Positions 40,613 through 49,938 of a DNA stretch of 64,000 nt are shown piece after piece. This DNA comes from Nostoc sp. ATCC 43529 (GTDB lineage Bacteria > Cyanobacteriota > Cyanobacteriia > Cyanobacteriales > Nostocaceae), in the NCBI GenBank assembly GCA_003326205.1, contig LWTK01000094.1, positions 283,478 through 347,477 on the forward strand. Reading direction: 5' to 3'. Positions within the stretch are counted from its first letter, which is position 1. The number at the start of each line of letters is the position of its first letter. Below the pieces are notes generated by a model. The model ran no database searches and had not been told where the DNA came from. It was given only the letters and a program-made list of their open reading frames with translations. A program made the translations under genes and the position numbers.

Positions 40613-43600
40613 CTATGATCTATTTTTTTTCTGTACTTCACCCATGTGGGAACCGCTATATATGTCTCTGTCTTCTACTGCGCCCAGTGCTTTGAGGGTA
40701 GCAATTTCCCCTCTGGTCAAGCCTTTAACGCCTGTAATGTTCATGCGTTCATAAGGGCGATCGCTTTTTAACGTTTTTAAACACTCACCAGTTTCAATAT
40801 CCCAAATTTTGATTGTTTCATCTCCACTACCACTAATCAAGGTCACACCATCAGAACTGAAGGCAACTGAAAATACCCAAGCTGTATGTCCTTGTAGTGT
40901 TCTCAAACATTCTCCAGTTGGTATATCCCACAACTTGATAGTGTAATCTTCACTAGCTGTGGCAAGTTTTAGCCCATCAGCGCTAAAAGCTACTTCCTGC
41001 ACGATATTCGAGTGTCCTTGCAAAATTTTTAAACACTCACCTGTGTTAATATCCCATAACCTGACTGTGCAGTCAGAACTCCCGCTAGCAAGAATTTTAC
41101 CGCCAGGATGGAAGTTAATCGAGCGAACTGTAGCAGTATGCCCTTCGAGAATTTTGAAGCATTCACCTGTATTGATATCCCATAACTTGACGGTAAATTC
41201 AGAACTCCCGCTAGCCAATGTTCCATCAACGGGATTAAATGCAACTGAATGTACTGTCCCTTTGTCTAAATTAAAAGTTTTTAGACATTTACCTGTTTGA
41301 GATGACCATAACTTCAATTGTTGGTCAATACCACCACTAGCTAATAGCTTTCCATCAGGACTAAAAACAACTGAGAAGACGCAGTGCGTATGTCCGTGTA
41401 AAGTTTTTAAGCATTCACCAGTATTGATATCCCATAATCTCACTTTTGCGTCGGCACCACTACTGGCAACAATCTGACCGCAGGGACTAAATGCAACTGA
41501 AAATACCCAGCTAGTATGTACTTGTAAGGTTTTTAAAGATTTACCTGTGTTGGCATCCCAGATGATTGTTGCATCATTTCCGCCGCTAACAATAGTTTTA
41601 CCAGATGGATTCAATGCTACTGAACTTATCCAATTGGTATGACCCTGCACAGTTTTTAAGCATTCACAGGTATTGATATCCCATATCTTGACGGTTTTAT
41701 CATAGCTACCACTAGCAAAGGTTTGACCAGATGGGTTAAAGGCTACTGAACGCACTACATTCGTGTGTTCTTGGATAACACTTAAGCATTCTCCTGTTTT
41801 AACATCCCAGAGTCGTACTGTTCGATCGCTACTAGCACTAGCAATTATGCGATCGAAAGAACCAAACACAACTGACATTACAGTGTCACTATGACCTTGG
41901 AGAATCTTTAGGCATTTCCCTGTTTTAATATCCCAAAAGCTTATTGTGCAGTCACTACCACTACTGGCAATAATTTCGCCAGTAGAATTTAAAGCAATTG
42001 AGCGTATCCGATTTGTGTGACCCTCAAGAATTTGCAAGCATTCTCCACTGTTAATATCCCAGATTCGGATTGTTTTGTCTGCACTACCACTAACCAACAT
42101 CATGCCAGAAGGGTGAAAGGCGACTGAACGTATATGATCGGTATGTCCATGAAAACCTGTCAGCGATTCTCCAGTATCAACATCCCAAAGCCTGATTATA
42201 TTTTCATTACCGCTACTAGCAAGTAATTTACCACAGGGACTAAAAGCAATTGCACGTATTCCAGAAGTGTGACCTTGCAAAGTCTTCAGACATTCTCCTG
42301 TCTGAATAGACCATAGTTTTATTGTGCGATCGTAACTACCACTGGCCAGTATCTGACTAGAAGGACTAAAGGCCACTGAAGGTACTGTACTATTATGTCC
42401 TTTGCAAGTTAAAACTTCTTTACCTATTGCCGTTTCCCATAAGCGAACTACGCCATTACCATCACCTGTAGCTAGTAGTTTTCCATCTAGACTGAATGTA
42501 ACTGAAAAGACCGCACCTAAAGCTTGGGTAAAAGCACAATTGGCTAAATTTGCTTGAGCAAAATTCACACTTTGCAAACTAGCATTACTAAAATCTGTGC
42601 CTTTAATCAAAGTACCACTTAAATCTCTTCCCTCCAACGCAGCCTTATCGACTTTTAGGGCTAGTGTTGCCGCATTTCCGCCAACATAGGCTACCTCGTC
42701 CTCACTTTTACCCCGCGTTACCTCGATCGCACTAATTAGAGACTCACTATTATTCAACATCGGCACAAACAAATCCATCACTGCTTTCGTGAGTGGCGCT
42801 TTGCCAAAAGTCTCCCTCAACTTGTCCAAAGACTCACTTGTAAATTTGTTTAGCGGTGCGTTCGCCCCACTACTGGGCGAAAAATAACCAGACCAAGTAT
42901 AATCAACAGGCGCAAGACTTTCATCTATAAGCGATCGCGCTTTTGCCAATTCCGTAAAATCACCAGCTAAAGCCCCCAACTCTGCTGCAAATTTATACGC
43001 AACAAAAAACTCTAACAGCGACCTATGTGCCGGAGTGTAATCACCATCAGCATTGCGGACAAGCATTGTCTGGGCCATCATGTCGTAATGCCAGTGGTCT
43101 AAATCCTTTTCTGCTTGGACAATAGAACCAAATAAGTTGCGAATGCGTTCTGGGAACAACCGATAATTCAGGCTCATTTGGTCAGTAGAAAGCATTTCCC
43201 AAGAAAGTTCGCATAAAAAGTAGAGTTTATCTGCCAAAGAAGTAAAAGTACGCTCTGCTTTGATGTCTCGCTCCATCTTGCGCTGCACAGCATAGAGATA
43301 AACTCGTGACATATCCACAGGTTTACCCGCTTCGATATCTGGTAATGCTTCTAAAATTAAGTCCGTCATCACTGGACGACGGGCCAAATCTAATAACTGC
43401 GGGTTGACCATCACTTGCTCAACTGTGGCAGGTTCAGCTTGGTATAACAACACCTGTCGAATTTGGTCGTCGTTAAATTTTTCCAGTTCTAAAACTTCAA
43501 ATTGTGGTGTTTCTCCAGTTAATTTATTAGTGGAAGCTTGCAATTCTGCATTCAGTAAAGCTCGTCCTTCTTTAGCCTCTGGGAAATGCTCAGTACGACA

Positions 43601-45082
43601 GGTGAGGATAACTTTAGAACCAGGAACTACTACCTTTGCTAGTTCCCAGAAGTTATTAATCATTTGTTGGCGGTCTACTTTTGCTGCCATTTCGTCAAAG
43701 CCATCAAAAATTAGCAGCAATTTACCCATACGATTGAGTTGGTCAAAAACTTCGTTGTTGATGCGGATGTTGTGTTGGGTAAAAAAGAAACCTGCCAAAA
43801 CATTCTCAACATTTAATGCTCTAGCAAAATCTCGCAAGGTGATTACTAAAGGAAGGCGGGGACGTTCGACACCACGTCTTTGAGCATCGCGGTAACGTTG
43901 CAATGCAGTCCAAGCATAGTGAAAGACAAACCAAGTTTTACCTGTGCCAAATTCTCCCAAAATGGAAATATGCTCTTTGGCGGGGTCATCAAGCCACAGG
44001 TCGATGTAGCCATCAATCCAGCCGTCTTCTTCCTCATAATGACTGACTGCTATCCGTCGCTTGGTAATTGGATCGATTTCTTCTTTTGTACAAGCAAGCG
44101 GCACATATTTAGTGTCAATTTTTCGACGTTTGATTTCTGCTTCCAGCCAGTCGAGATACCCATTAAAGTCTGCATCTAAGTCAATTAGTTCGTCAAAAGT
44201 GAAACAATCAAGGCGATGATTTTCTTGTTTCTTGACTTCATCCCTTGCAGCGCGGGAAATCCGGCGGGTAGTTACTAACCAGCCTTCATCTGTTTTTTGT
44301 GCTTCAACTGACTGACGCAAGGCCATCACATCACCCAGTCCCACTTCTTTTGCAACACCACGTACAACAATCCGGTCATAACTGCGACGTACTGGGATGT
44401 TGATAATCCATTCAAAATATTCTTCTGCCCAGATTTCATATTTTTCTAGGCGGTAGCCTAAGGTATCAAACCATCCTCGCATCTGCTGAGCTAAGGCGAT
44501 CGCTCTACATTTATTTTCAGTTACAGTTCCCGTTAGTGCAGGATAATTTTCTGCCGCCAACCGTGCTATTTCTGTGCGAATTCCTTCCAGTGTGGGCAAT
44601 CTTTCCAGCTGTTCTTGGATATTCCCAATCCTTTTGTGTAGAGAACCAATTTGCTGGCTCATCAATACATCAGCAGGTGTGCGACTGCGTTTGGCAACTT
44701 CAATAAATACAGTGGCAAATGCAGCTACCTCTCTTCTGACATCAATTTCTAAGCTTCTGATTTCATCACCCAATGTATAAGCATCAAGAAAACCATCAAC
44801 TTCAGAAAGCAGAATTGAAGGATTATTGTGATCTAATGCTGTGCGAAAAGCTTGTTTAATTGTTTCTTGTCGGAATAATTCCAGAAATGGTTTTGGTTTA
44901 CCAACTCCATATTCTACTAAGGCATAAACGTAAACACCGCTAAAATCAGCAGGTGGATGTTCTGGATCGAGGTTAAATTGCTGGAGTAACTTAATTACTG
45001 TCTCATTACGCTGAATTTTTTCTTTAATCAAAGGATTACCAATGCCAGTAATTGCGTTGATGACTAAATCAATTAAGTTCAT
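40613..45082 (-). CDS. NACHT-type STAND NTPase with 14 WD40 repeats
   Basis: About 1489 residues. The N-terminal helical region (1-180) is followed by a possible nuclease-like domain (about 195-320: RGWFDTLGYRLEKYEIW, YDRIVVRGV, GWLVTTRRISRAARDEVKK; the layout recalls Mrr-like folds but the catalytic D-ExK is not clear). The NTPase has P-loop GEFGTGKTW (about 376-384) and Walker B LLLIFDGFDE (about 455-464). A pentapeptide-like stretch (DLSGTLIKGTDFSNASLQ) precedes 14 WD40 repeats, enough for two seven-bladed propellers, then a short MNITGVKGLT tail. ATG 45082 is preferred over TTG 45094. STAND proteins sense a ligand and oligomerise; related NACHT proteins act in phage defence. No defence neighbours, so a signalling role is equally open. 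Confidence 0.88.
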   Translation of the reverse strand: MNLIDLVINAITGIGNPLIKEKIQRNETVIKLLQQFNLDPEHPPADFSGVYVYALVEYGVGKPKPFLELFRQETIKQAFRTALDHNNPSILLSEVDGFLDAYTLGDEIRSLEIDVRREVAAFATVFIEVAKRSRTPADVLMSQQIGSLHKRIGNIQEQLERLPTLEGIRTEIARLAAENYPALTGTVTENKCRAIALAQQMRGWFDTLGYRLEKYEIWAEEYFEWIINIPVRRSYDRIVVRGVAKEVGLGDVMALRQSVEAQKTDEGWLVTTRRISRAARDEVKKQENHRLDCFTFDELIDLDADFNGYLDWLEAEIKRRKIDTKYVPLACTKEEIDPITKRRIAVSHYEEEDGWIDGYIDLWLDDPAKEHISILGEFGTGKTWFVFHYAWTALQRYRDAQRRGVERPRLPLVITLRDFARALNVENVLAGFFFTQHNIRINNEVFDQLNRMGKLLLIFDGFDEMAAKVDRQQMINNFWELAKVVVPGSKVILTCRTEHFPEAKEGRALLNAELQASTNKLTGETPQFEVLELEKFNDDQIRQVLLYQAEPATVEQVMVNPQLLDLARRPVMTDLILEALPDIEAGKPVDMSRVYLYAVQRKMERDIKAERTFTSLADKLYFLCELSWEMLSTDQMSLNYRLFPERIRNLFGSIVQAEKDLDHWHYDMMAQTMLVRNADGDYTPAHRSLLEFFVAYKFAAELGALAGDFTELAKARSLIDESLAPVDYTWSGYFSPSSGANAPLNKFTSESLDKLRETFGKAPLTKAVMDLFVPMLNNSESLISAIEVTRGKSEDEVAYVGGNAATLALKVDKAALEGRDLSGTLIKGTDFSNASLQSVNFAQANLANCAFTQALGAVFSVTFSLDGKLLATGDGNGVVRLWETAIGKEVLTCKGHNSTVPSVAFSPSSQILASGSYDRTIKLWSIQTGECLKTLQGHTSGIRAIAFSPCGKLLASSGNENIIRLWDVDTGESLTGFHGHTDHIRSVAFHPSGMMLVSGSADKTIRIWDINSGECLQILEGHTNRIRSIALNSTGEIIASSGSDCTISFWDIKTGKCLKILQGHSDTVMSVVFGSFDRIIASASSDRTVRLWDVKTGECLSVIQEHTNVVRSVAFNPSGQTFASGSYDKTVKIWDINTCECLKTVQGHTNWISSVALNPSGKTIVSGGNDATIIWDANTGKSLKTLQVHTSWVFSVAFSPCGQIVASSGADAKVRLWDINTGECLKTLHGHTHCVFSVVFSPDGKLLASGGIDQQLKLWSSQTGKCLKTFNLDKGTVHSVAFNPVDGTLASGSSEFTVKLWDINTGECFKILEGHTATVRSINFHPGGKILASGSSDCTVRLWDINTGECLKILQGHSNIVQEVAFSADGLKLATASEDYTIKLWDIPTGECLRTLQGHTAWVFSVAFSSDGVTLISGSGDETIKIWDIETGECLKTLKSDRPYERMNITGVKGLTRGEIATLKALGAVEDRDIYSGSHMGEVQKKNRS

Positions 45083-45094
45083 GATGATACTCAA

Positions 45095-45510
45095 AAACCC
45101 AGAGTTATCTTGCTAATTAGCGATTAATGATTATTAGAAAGCATAACCCACCTTTTCGAGTTTTATTTTATACTTTCTCAAGCATTAGGAATTCTCAAGT
45201 TTTAAAATTTATTAACAGCGATCGCTCTCAAAAAAATATATCCGATAAACCTCTATCTACACACTATTACTGGCAGATACTTGAGAGTTAGCTGGGAATA
45301 ATAGCTCACAATTTTATTATTATAATAAATCGATGTTTAATCGCTCAGACTAATAATGTTAACGTGAATTCGATGTACGGGATTTTGACCTCACCCCCAG
45401 CCCCTCTCCTTCAAGGAGAGGAGAGCAAAAAGCCTAATTTTCCTTACTCCTCCCTCTCCTGGTAGGAGAGGGAGGCCGGGTGGGTGAGGTCTTTATAATT
45501 CACGTTAATG
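45095..45510. other. Gene-free region with family D element
   Basis: Leader of the NACHT-WD40 gene (AT rich, 45095-45350), then the family D element at 45362-45505 directly before the 3' end of the diguanylate cyclase gene. Confidence 0.7.
45362..45505. mobile_element. MITE-like element, family D (copy 2) with 8-9-bp target duplication
   Basis: About 144 bp with ends ACGTGAATT / AATTCACGT, flanked by TAATGTTA(A) on both sides (45354-45362 and 45506-45514). The interior is one long hairpin (GACCTCACCCCCAGCCCCTC against its near complement). No reading frame. Confidence 0.88.
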
Positions 45511-46635
45511 TTAACAAAATTGATTGGTAGAACTTAGCTTGGCACGTTTTTGCTGGTACATCAATTCATCTGCCTGGAATATAAGTTTTTCCAATGAAAA
45601 ATCTTCATTTAGAAAACACTGTTTCACTCCAACACTGATTGATAAGTCATAACTTCTACCTCGATTGTGATTGAAGAAATCAATATTCCCTTGTAGGCGA
45701 GCAGAAATTGTATTAGTACAATCTGAAGATTCAGGCATGAATACGACGAACTCATCACCTCCCAATCGGGCAATGATATCAGAATCTCGATAGGTTTGTT
45801 TTAGTAGTTCTGCTGTATCAACAATTACACGATCGCCAACTTCGTGCCCAAATGTATCATTGATTTGCTTCAATCCATCGATATCTACAAATAACAGACA
45901 ACAGGGCTTTTGTCGTCGATGAGCAAGTTTTAATTGCTGCTGTGTAAGTAGAAAAAAGCCTCGTCGATTGTACAGTCCAGTTAATTCATCTGTTAGAGAT
46001 AAGCGCCTAACTTCTGCCTCAACTTTTTGAGACTCCTCTATTTCTTTTTCTAGTGCAGCAGTGCGATTGCGGACTCTTTGTTCTAGTTCACTATAAATCT
46101 GCACATTTTCCATCGCCACAGCTGTTGTGTCTGCCAATGCCTGTAAAAGCTTGACTTGTTCTAGCGTTGGTTGATGTAACTTAGCCCAATATGTTCCAAT
46201 TGCACCGATGGGGTTACACATCCTGATGGGCACCATTGCCAAGCTTTTGACAAAAGTTGGTTGGTAAGCTGCAAATGGAATTCGTTCGTCTCCATAAATA
46301 TCGCTAATCACAACAGGCTGACAGTTTCGCATCGTATGGCCACCAATGCAAATGCTCATAGGGAAACGTTGCCCTTTCCATAATGGAGCGATCGCATCTT
46401 CATCTGCGTAAAAACATTGATCTCCATCTCGTAGGACAAAAGTAGCTCCATCTGCTCCAGTCAACTCACGTGCAGACTTTCGCACAATCGCCATGATTTC
46501 CTCTAGTGTCCGTGCTAATGACAATGCTCGAACAACCTCAATTAAATGCTCCATTGCCTGGACATAAGATATTTCAGTTTTGAGACTATTGGAATCAGAA
46601 GTGATGGCAGATGAAGCAGAGTTTTGAAGATCCAT
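45511..46635 (-). CDS. GAF-GGDEF diguanylate cyclase
   Basis: 374 residues: a GAF domain (about 25-180), a coiled linker (ELEQRVRNRTAALEKEIEES) and a GGDEF domain (215-370). The active site ARLGGDEFVVF is intact, as are the substrate-binding LTGLYNRRGF and DIDGLKQINDTFGH. An allosteric I-site RDSD lies five residues before GGDEF. It should make c-di-GMP from GTP under control of the GAF domain and be product-inhibited. No membrane segment. ATG at 46635 has no clear ribosome-binding site. The family D element lies 6 bases past its stop. Confidence 0.92.
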   Translation of the reverse strand: MDLQNSASSAITSDSNSLKTEISYVQAMEHLIEVVRALSLARTLEEIMAIVRKSARELTGADGATFVLRDGDQCFYADEDAIAPLWKGQRFPMSICIGGHTMRNCQPVVISDIYGDERIPFAAYQPTFVKSLAMVPIRMCNPIGAIGTYWAKLHQPTLEQVKLLQALADTTAVAMENVQIYSELEQRVRNRTAALEKEIEESQKVEAEVRRLSLTDELTGLYNRRGFFLLTQQQLKLAHRRQKPCCLLFVDIDGLKQINDTFGHEVGDRVIVDTAELLKQTYRDSDIIARLGGDEFVVFMPESSDCTNTISARLQGNIDFFNHNRGRSYDLSISVGVKQCFLNEDFSLEKLIFQADELMYQQKRAKLSSTNQFC

Positions 46636-47212
46636 GCGCTGACACCGAGAAAGGAATAATCAAAAATCAGTTGAGGCTGCAATTTAGAGCAAATTTGCCC
46701 ATTTTAATCAGCTTTTTAGACTTTTTAAATAAAAATGTTACATATCTATAAATATCTATCCTTAGATAGATGTAAAGCTGTATTGATATATTGATAAAAA
46801 AGCCAGCTTGCCTAAAATTAATCAGACGTGAATTCGGCAGACCTCACCCACCCAGCCTCCCTCTTTCAAGAAACAAGGCAGAAGGCAGGAGGCAGGAGGC
46901 AGGAGGCAGGAGGCAGGAGGCAGGAGGCAGGAGGCAGGGGGCAGGAGGCAGGAGGCAGAAGGGAAGAGGATTTGACTTGTTTATTTCATCCGTAGCGGGT
47001 GGCAGCGCCGCCAGTGGGGCTGCTCCTGAGAAGAGAGAGAGGGGTAACGAAAAATTAGGCTTTTTGCTCCCCTCTCGTATTAGGAGAGGGGCTGGGGGTG
47101 AGGTCAAAATCCCAATACATCGAATTCATGTTAATCAGGAAGATGGCGAGAGTATAAGTGTCGGCTTTCGACGTTGGGGCAGTCTACCCCAGGTATTTGA
47201 AGCTATGTTGTA
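46636..47212. other. Gene-free region: leader, interrupted remnant and MITE-like element
   Basis: Bases 46636-46790 are the AT-rich leader of the diguanylate cyclase gene. Bases 46826-47130 are a family D element that itself contains an STRR array. On both sides of it are pieces of one small plus-strand frame, described separately. Confidence 0.75.
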
Positions 47213-47216
47213 CTAA
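46797..47216 (+). pseudogene. Gene remnant split by a MITE-like element
   Basis: If the element 46826-47130 and one copy of TTAATCAG are removed, a continuous frame reads KASLPKINQEDGESISVGF, then RRWGSLPQVFEAMLY and a TAA stop at 47214-47216. It reads like a protein C-terminus, but stops lie a few codons upstream, so only a fragment survives. The parent family is not recognised. Confidence 0.45.
46826..47130. mobile_element. MITE-like element, family D (copy 3), enlarged by an STRR array
   Basis: Ends ACGTGAATTC / GAATTCATG; flanked by TTAATCAG on both sides (46818-46825 and 47131-47138). It is about twice the length of the other copies because 46873-46960 is a GGCAGGA array, followed by a GC-rich repeat stretch, inserted into the central hairpin. 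Confidence 0.85.
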
Positions 47217-49108
47217 TTTGATGCTCCTACTGGCTCTCTGACTTGGGATTTCACCGCTTCAACAATGGCATCGGCATCAATCTTGGCAGCATGAAGCAGT
47301 TCTTCTGGGGTGCCGGAACCTGGCATATCAGTGACTGCCAACTTAATTAGTCGCACTTGGGATTCATTGTAAGTAGGATGATTACTGGTAGCCGCAAAAA
47401 CATCTAGCACTGCTGCGCCTAATCCGCCTTCAGGCCAATGGTCTTCAACAACAACTAAATTACCTTTGGTATCGCGTGCAGCTTGATGAAGTGTACTGAC
47501 ATCAATGGGTTTAACAGAGTAGGCATCGATGACGCGCACCGTAATACCCTCGTTTTTCAGACGATCGTAAGCCTTCAGAGCCTCGTGTAAAGTAATGCCA
47601 GCGGCAATTATAGCGGCTCGATCTCTGTCTGAACTACGGACTACTTTACTACCACCAATGGGAAAATCTTCATCAGAACCATAAATTACGGGTGTGCTTT
47701 CTCTGGTGGTGCGGAGGTAGACAATGCCATTGCGATCGCTCATTTGCGCCACTAATTTAGCAATCTGGTTGGCATCGCTGGGATACAGTACAGTACTACT
47801 CCATATTGCCCGGAATGCTGCTAAATCCTCCAGTGCCATTTGTGAAGGCCCATCCTGACCAATGGATACCCCCGCATGGGAACCTACTAATTTAATGTTG
47901 GCGCGAGAGACAGCCGCCATCCGCACAAAATCATAAGCTCGACTCAAGAAAGCTGCGAAACTCGATGCAAAGGGTTTGTATTTTCGCACCTGCAAACCCA
48001 CGGCCGCTGCAACCATTTGTTGTTCGGCAATGTACATTTCAAAGTAGCGCTCAGGATAAGCTTCAGCAAAATCTTCAGCATACGTGGAATTACTTACCTC
48101 GGCATCAAGGACGACTACATTTGGTTGAGCGGCTCCCAATGCTACTAAAGCATCACCATATGCTCGACGTGTTGCGACCTTGGTATCTTTGTTATAGATG
48201 GGAAGTTGCAGCGGTTGAGGGTTTGCTGTTAGAACTGGTTGGCCTTGTTCTTCGGGCTTGTTGACTTGAATTTTGATGTGGCGTTCACCACCCAACTCGG
48301 CGATCGCTTCTTTTTCGGTATCGGGTTTAAGTGCTTTACCATGCCAACCACCTAAATCTTCCAAGGAGGCTACACCTTTGCCTTTCTTGGTACGAGCAAT
48401 AATTACAGTGGGGCGATCGTTGATACTCAAAGCAGCGCTAAAAGCTTGGTCAATCTCCGTCAAATCGTGACCATCAATTTCAATTGCTTGCCAGCCAAAA
48501 GCTGTAGCACGTGCAGCATAGGCTTGTGTGTTCCAGCCTAATTCAGTCTGACCCCGCTGTCCTAGACGATTGACATCGATAATAGCGATCAGATTGTCTA
48601 GGCTGTAGTGTGAAGCGCGATCGAAAGCCTCCCAGACAGACCCCTCAGCTGTTTCGCTATCACCCAGCAACACCCAAATGTGGTATGGTAACTGGTCTAA
48701 ATATTTACCTGCTAAACCCAACCCTACACCAATTGGCAATCCTTGTCCCAAGGAGCCGGTGGCCACATCAACCCAAGGTAAAACAGGTGTTGGATGACCT
48801 TCTAAGCGGCTGCCCAATTGCCGCAATGATATTAACTCCTCATCAGTAATTACCCCCGCAGCTTTATACATGGCATACAGTAACGGTGCGGCATGTCCTT
48901 TAGAGAGAATAAAGCGATCGTTATTAGGATTATCTGGATTCTCAAAATCGTAGCGCAGATATTTAGAGAGTAAAACCGCCATCAGATCGGCTGGCGACAT
49001 GGATGAAGTAGGGTGACCTGAACCAGCAACAGTTGTAGCCCGAATACTATCTACACGCAACTGTTGTGCTAATTCATGCCATTGGTGTAGTTGTTCCTGT
49101 ATGGCCAT
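47213..49108 (-). CDS. Transketolase (short, single-chain type)
   Basis: 631 residues. The thiamine-diphosphate half begins SIRATTVAGSGHPTSSMSPADLMAVLL. It has the metal-binding GDSETAEGSVWEAFDRASHYSLDNLIAIIDVNRLGQ. The pyrimidine domain holds LDAEVSNSTYAEDF, YIAEQQMVAAAVGL and the C-terminal DHWPEGGLG. The length and motif wording match the short transketolases of animals and some bacteria rather than the about 670-residue Calvin-cycle enzyme. It is therefore probably a second, paralogous transketolase that moves two-carbon units between sugar phosphates. ATG at 49108. An 830-bp spacer precedes it. Confidence 0.9.
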   Translation of the reverse strand: MAIQEQLHQWHELAQQLRVDSIRATTVAGSGHPTSSMSPADLMAVLLSKYLRYDFENPDNPNNDRFILSKGHAAPLLYAMYKAAGVITDEELISLRQLGSRLEGHPTPVLPWVDVATGSLGQGLPIGVGLGLAGKYLDQLPYHIWVLLGDSETAEGSVWEAFDRASHYSLDNLIAIIDVNRLGQRGQTELGWNTQAYAARATAFGWQAIEIDGHDLTEIDQAFSAALSINDRPTVIIARTKKGKGVASLEDLGGWHGKALKPDTEKEAIAELGGERHIKIQVNKPEEQGQPVLTANPQPLQLPIYNKDTKVATRRAYGDALVALGAAQPNVVVLDAEVSNSTYAEDFAEAYPERYFEMYIAEQQMVAAAVGLQVRKYKPFASSFAAFLSRAYDFVRMAAVSRANIKLVGSHAGVSIGQDGPSQMALEDLAAFRAIWSSTVLYPSDANQIAKLVAQMSDRNGIVYLRTTRESTPVIYGSDEDFPIGGSKVVRSSDRDRAAIIAAGITLHEALKAYDRLKNEGITVRVIDAYSVKPIDVSTLHQAARDTKGNLVVVEDHWPEGGLGAAVLDVFAATSNHPTYNESQVRLIKLAVTDMPGSGTPEELLHAAKIDADAIVEAVKSQVREPVGASN

Positions 49109-49551
49109 AGTGGTATTCCTAAATCAAAATCAAGGGTATTGCAGCGAATCCTTTATCTAATTTTTTTACAATATAGAAGTTTAAAACTAGCTCAAAATTG
49201 TAGATATCCAGTTCTACAATCAGGTAATGGTTAAATTCCTAATGTCTAAACATTCTGAATTGGAAATTAAAGGATTTATAGTCAAATATTGTGTCTTTTT
49301 CAACTAAAAGCAGACACAAATCTAACTATTTATAGGAATCCGATTTGATTACTGAACATACTTGTGTAGGGAGGGAACAGGCAACAGCAAAGAAGGCAGG
49401 TATAAATTTAGTGAGTTTTTTTCACGCAATCAAATACGCGTCCTATATTTTTGTTTAGAAATTTATTTCACTCTCCCTGGGTTTACTTTAGAAAGTAGGA
49501 ACGACTATTGCTTCTTTCTAATGGAGTAACTAAGTTTATTTCTGAGGGTAT

Positions 49552-49649
49552 ATACAACCTATTTCAGGTAAATGAAGTACACGGTTATGGTCGCCAAGCT
49601 TAGCGCTGCTACGATTATGTGTACCTCACTCCTTTGAATCTGCTGTAAT
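49552..49649. repeat. Small inverted-repeat element, family E (copy 2)
   Basis: Shares GGTAAATGA(A/G)GTACACGG and GTACCTCA, and ends in ...CTGCTGTAAT, as in the copy at 2347-2446. The central hairpin differs. Confidence 0.65.
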
Positions 49650-49761
49650 CTAAATTAGAATAGAAAAAATATTTTCTTTTTAGATGAATTAAAAATTTTC
49701 AAGATGTTAATTTAAAGCAAAAATTCGTCTTAATCAAGAATATTTATTCAGTATCAAGCTA

Positions 49762-49903
49762 GTGGTATGGCAAGCTTAAATTTATGCAAAAATTGTAGGT
49801 TGGGTTTCGCAGAGCCTCAACCCAACTTGGATATCGGTGTTGGGTTTCGTTCCTCAACCCAACCTACAAAATTTATTGCAACATTTTAGCCTTGTCACGA
49901 TAC
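49762..49903. mobile_element. MITE-like element, family B (copy 2)
   Basis: TA on both sides (49760-49761, 49904-49905). The ends GTGGTATGGCAAGCTTAAAT and the complement of AACATTTTAGCCTTGTCACG match. The interior carries a TAGGTTGGGTTTCG ... CAACCCAACCTA hairpin not found in copy 1. Confidence 0.85.
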
Positions 49904-49938
49904 TACATAACTGTGCAATTTAAAAGCTTAATAGCTTA

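Larger units (their letters stand above)
49109..49938. other. 830-bp gene-free region with two repeat elements
   Basis: AT-rich transketolase leader (49109-49350), then a family E element (49552-49649) and a family B element (49762-49903). No coding sequence or RNA gene recognised in 49350-49550. Confidence 0.7.

Noticed and set aside
40959..44780. Several plus-strand frames opposite the NACHT-WD40 gene
   Set aside because: Shadow frames of repeated WD40 sequence (repeating SELPLA and HSPVLI segments).
46844..47107. 87-residue minus-strand frame rich in LLPPAS
   Set aside because: Translation of the GGCAGGA array inside the family D element.
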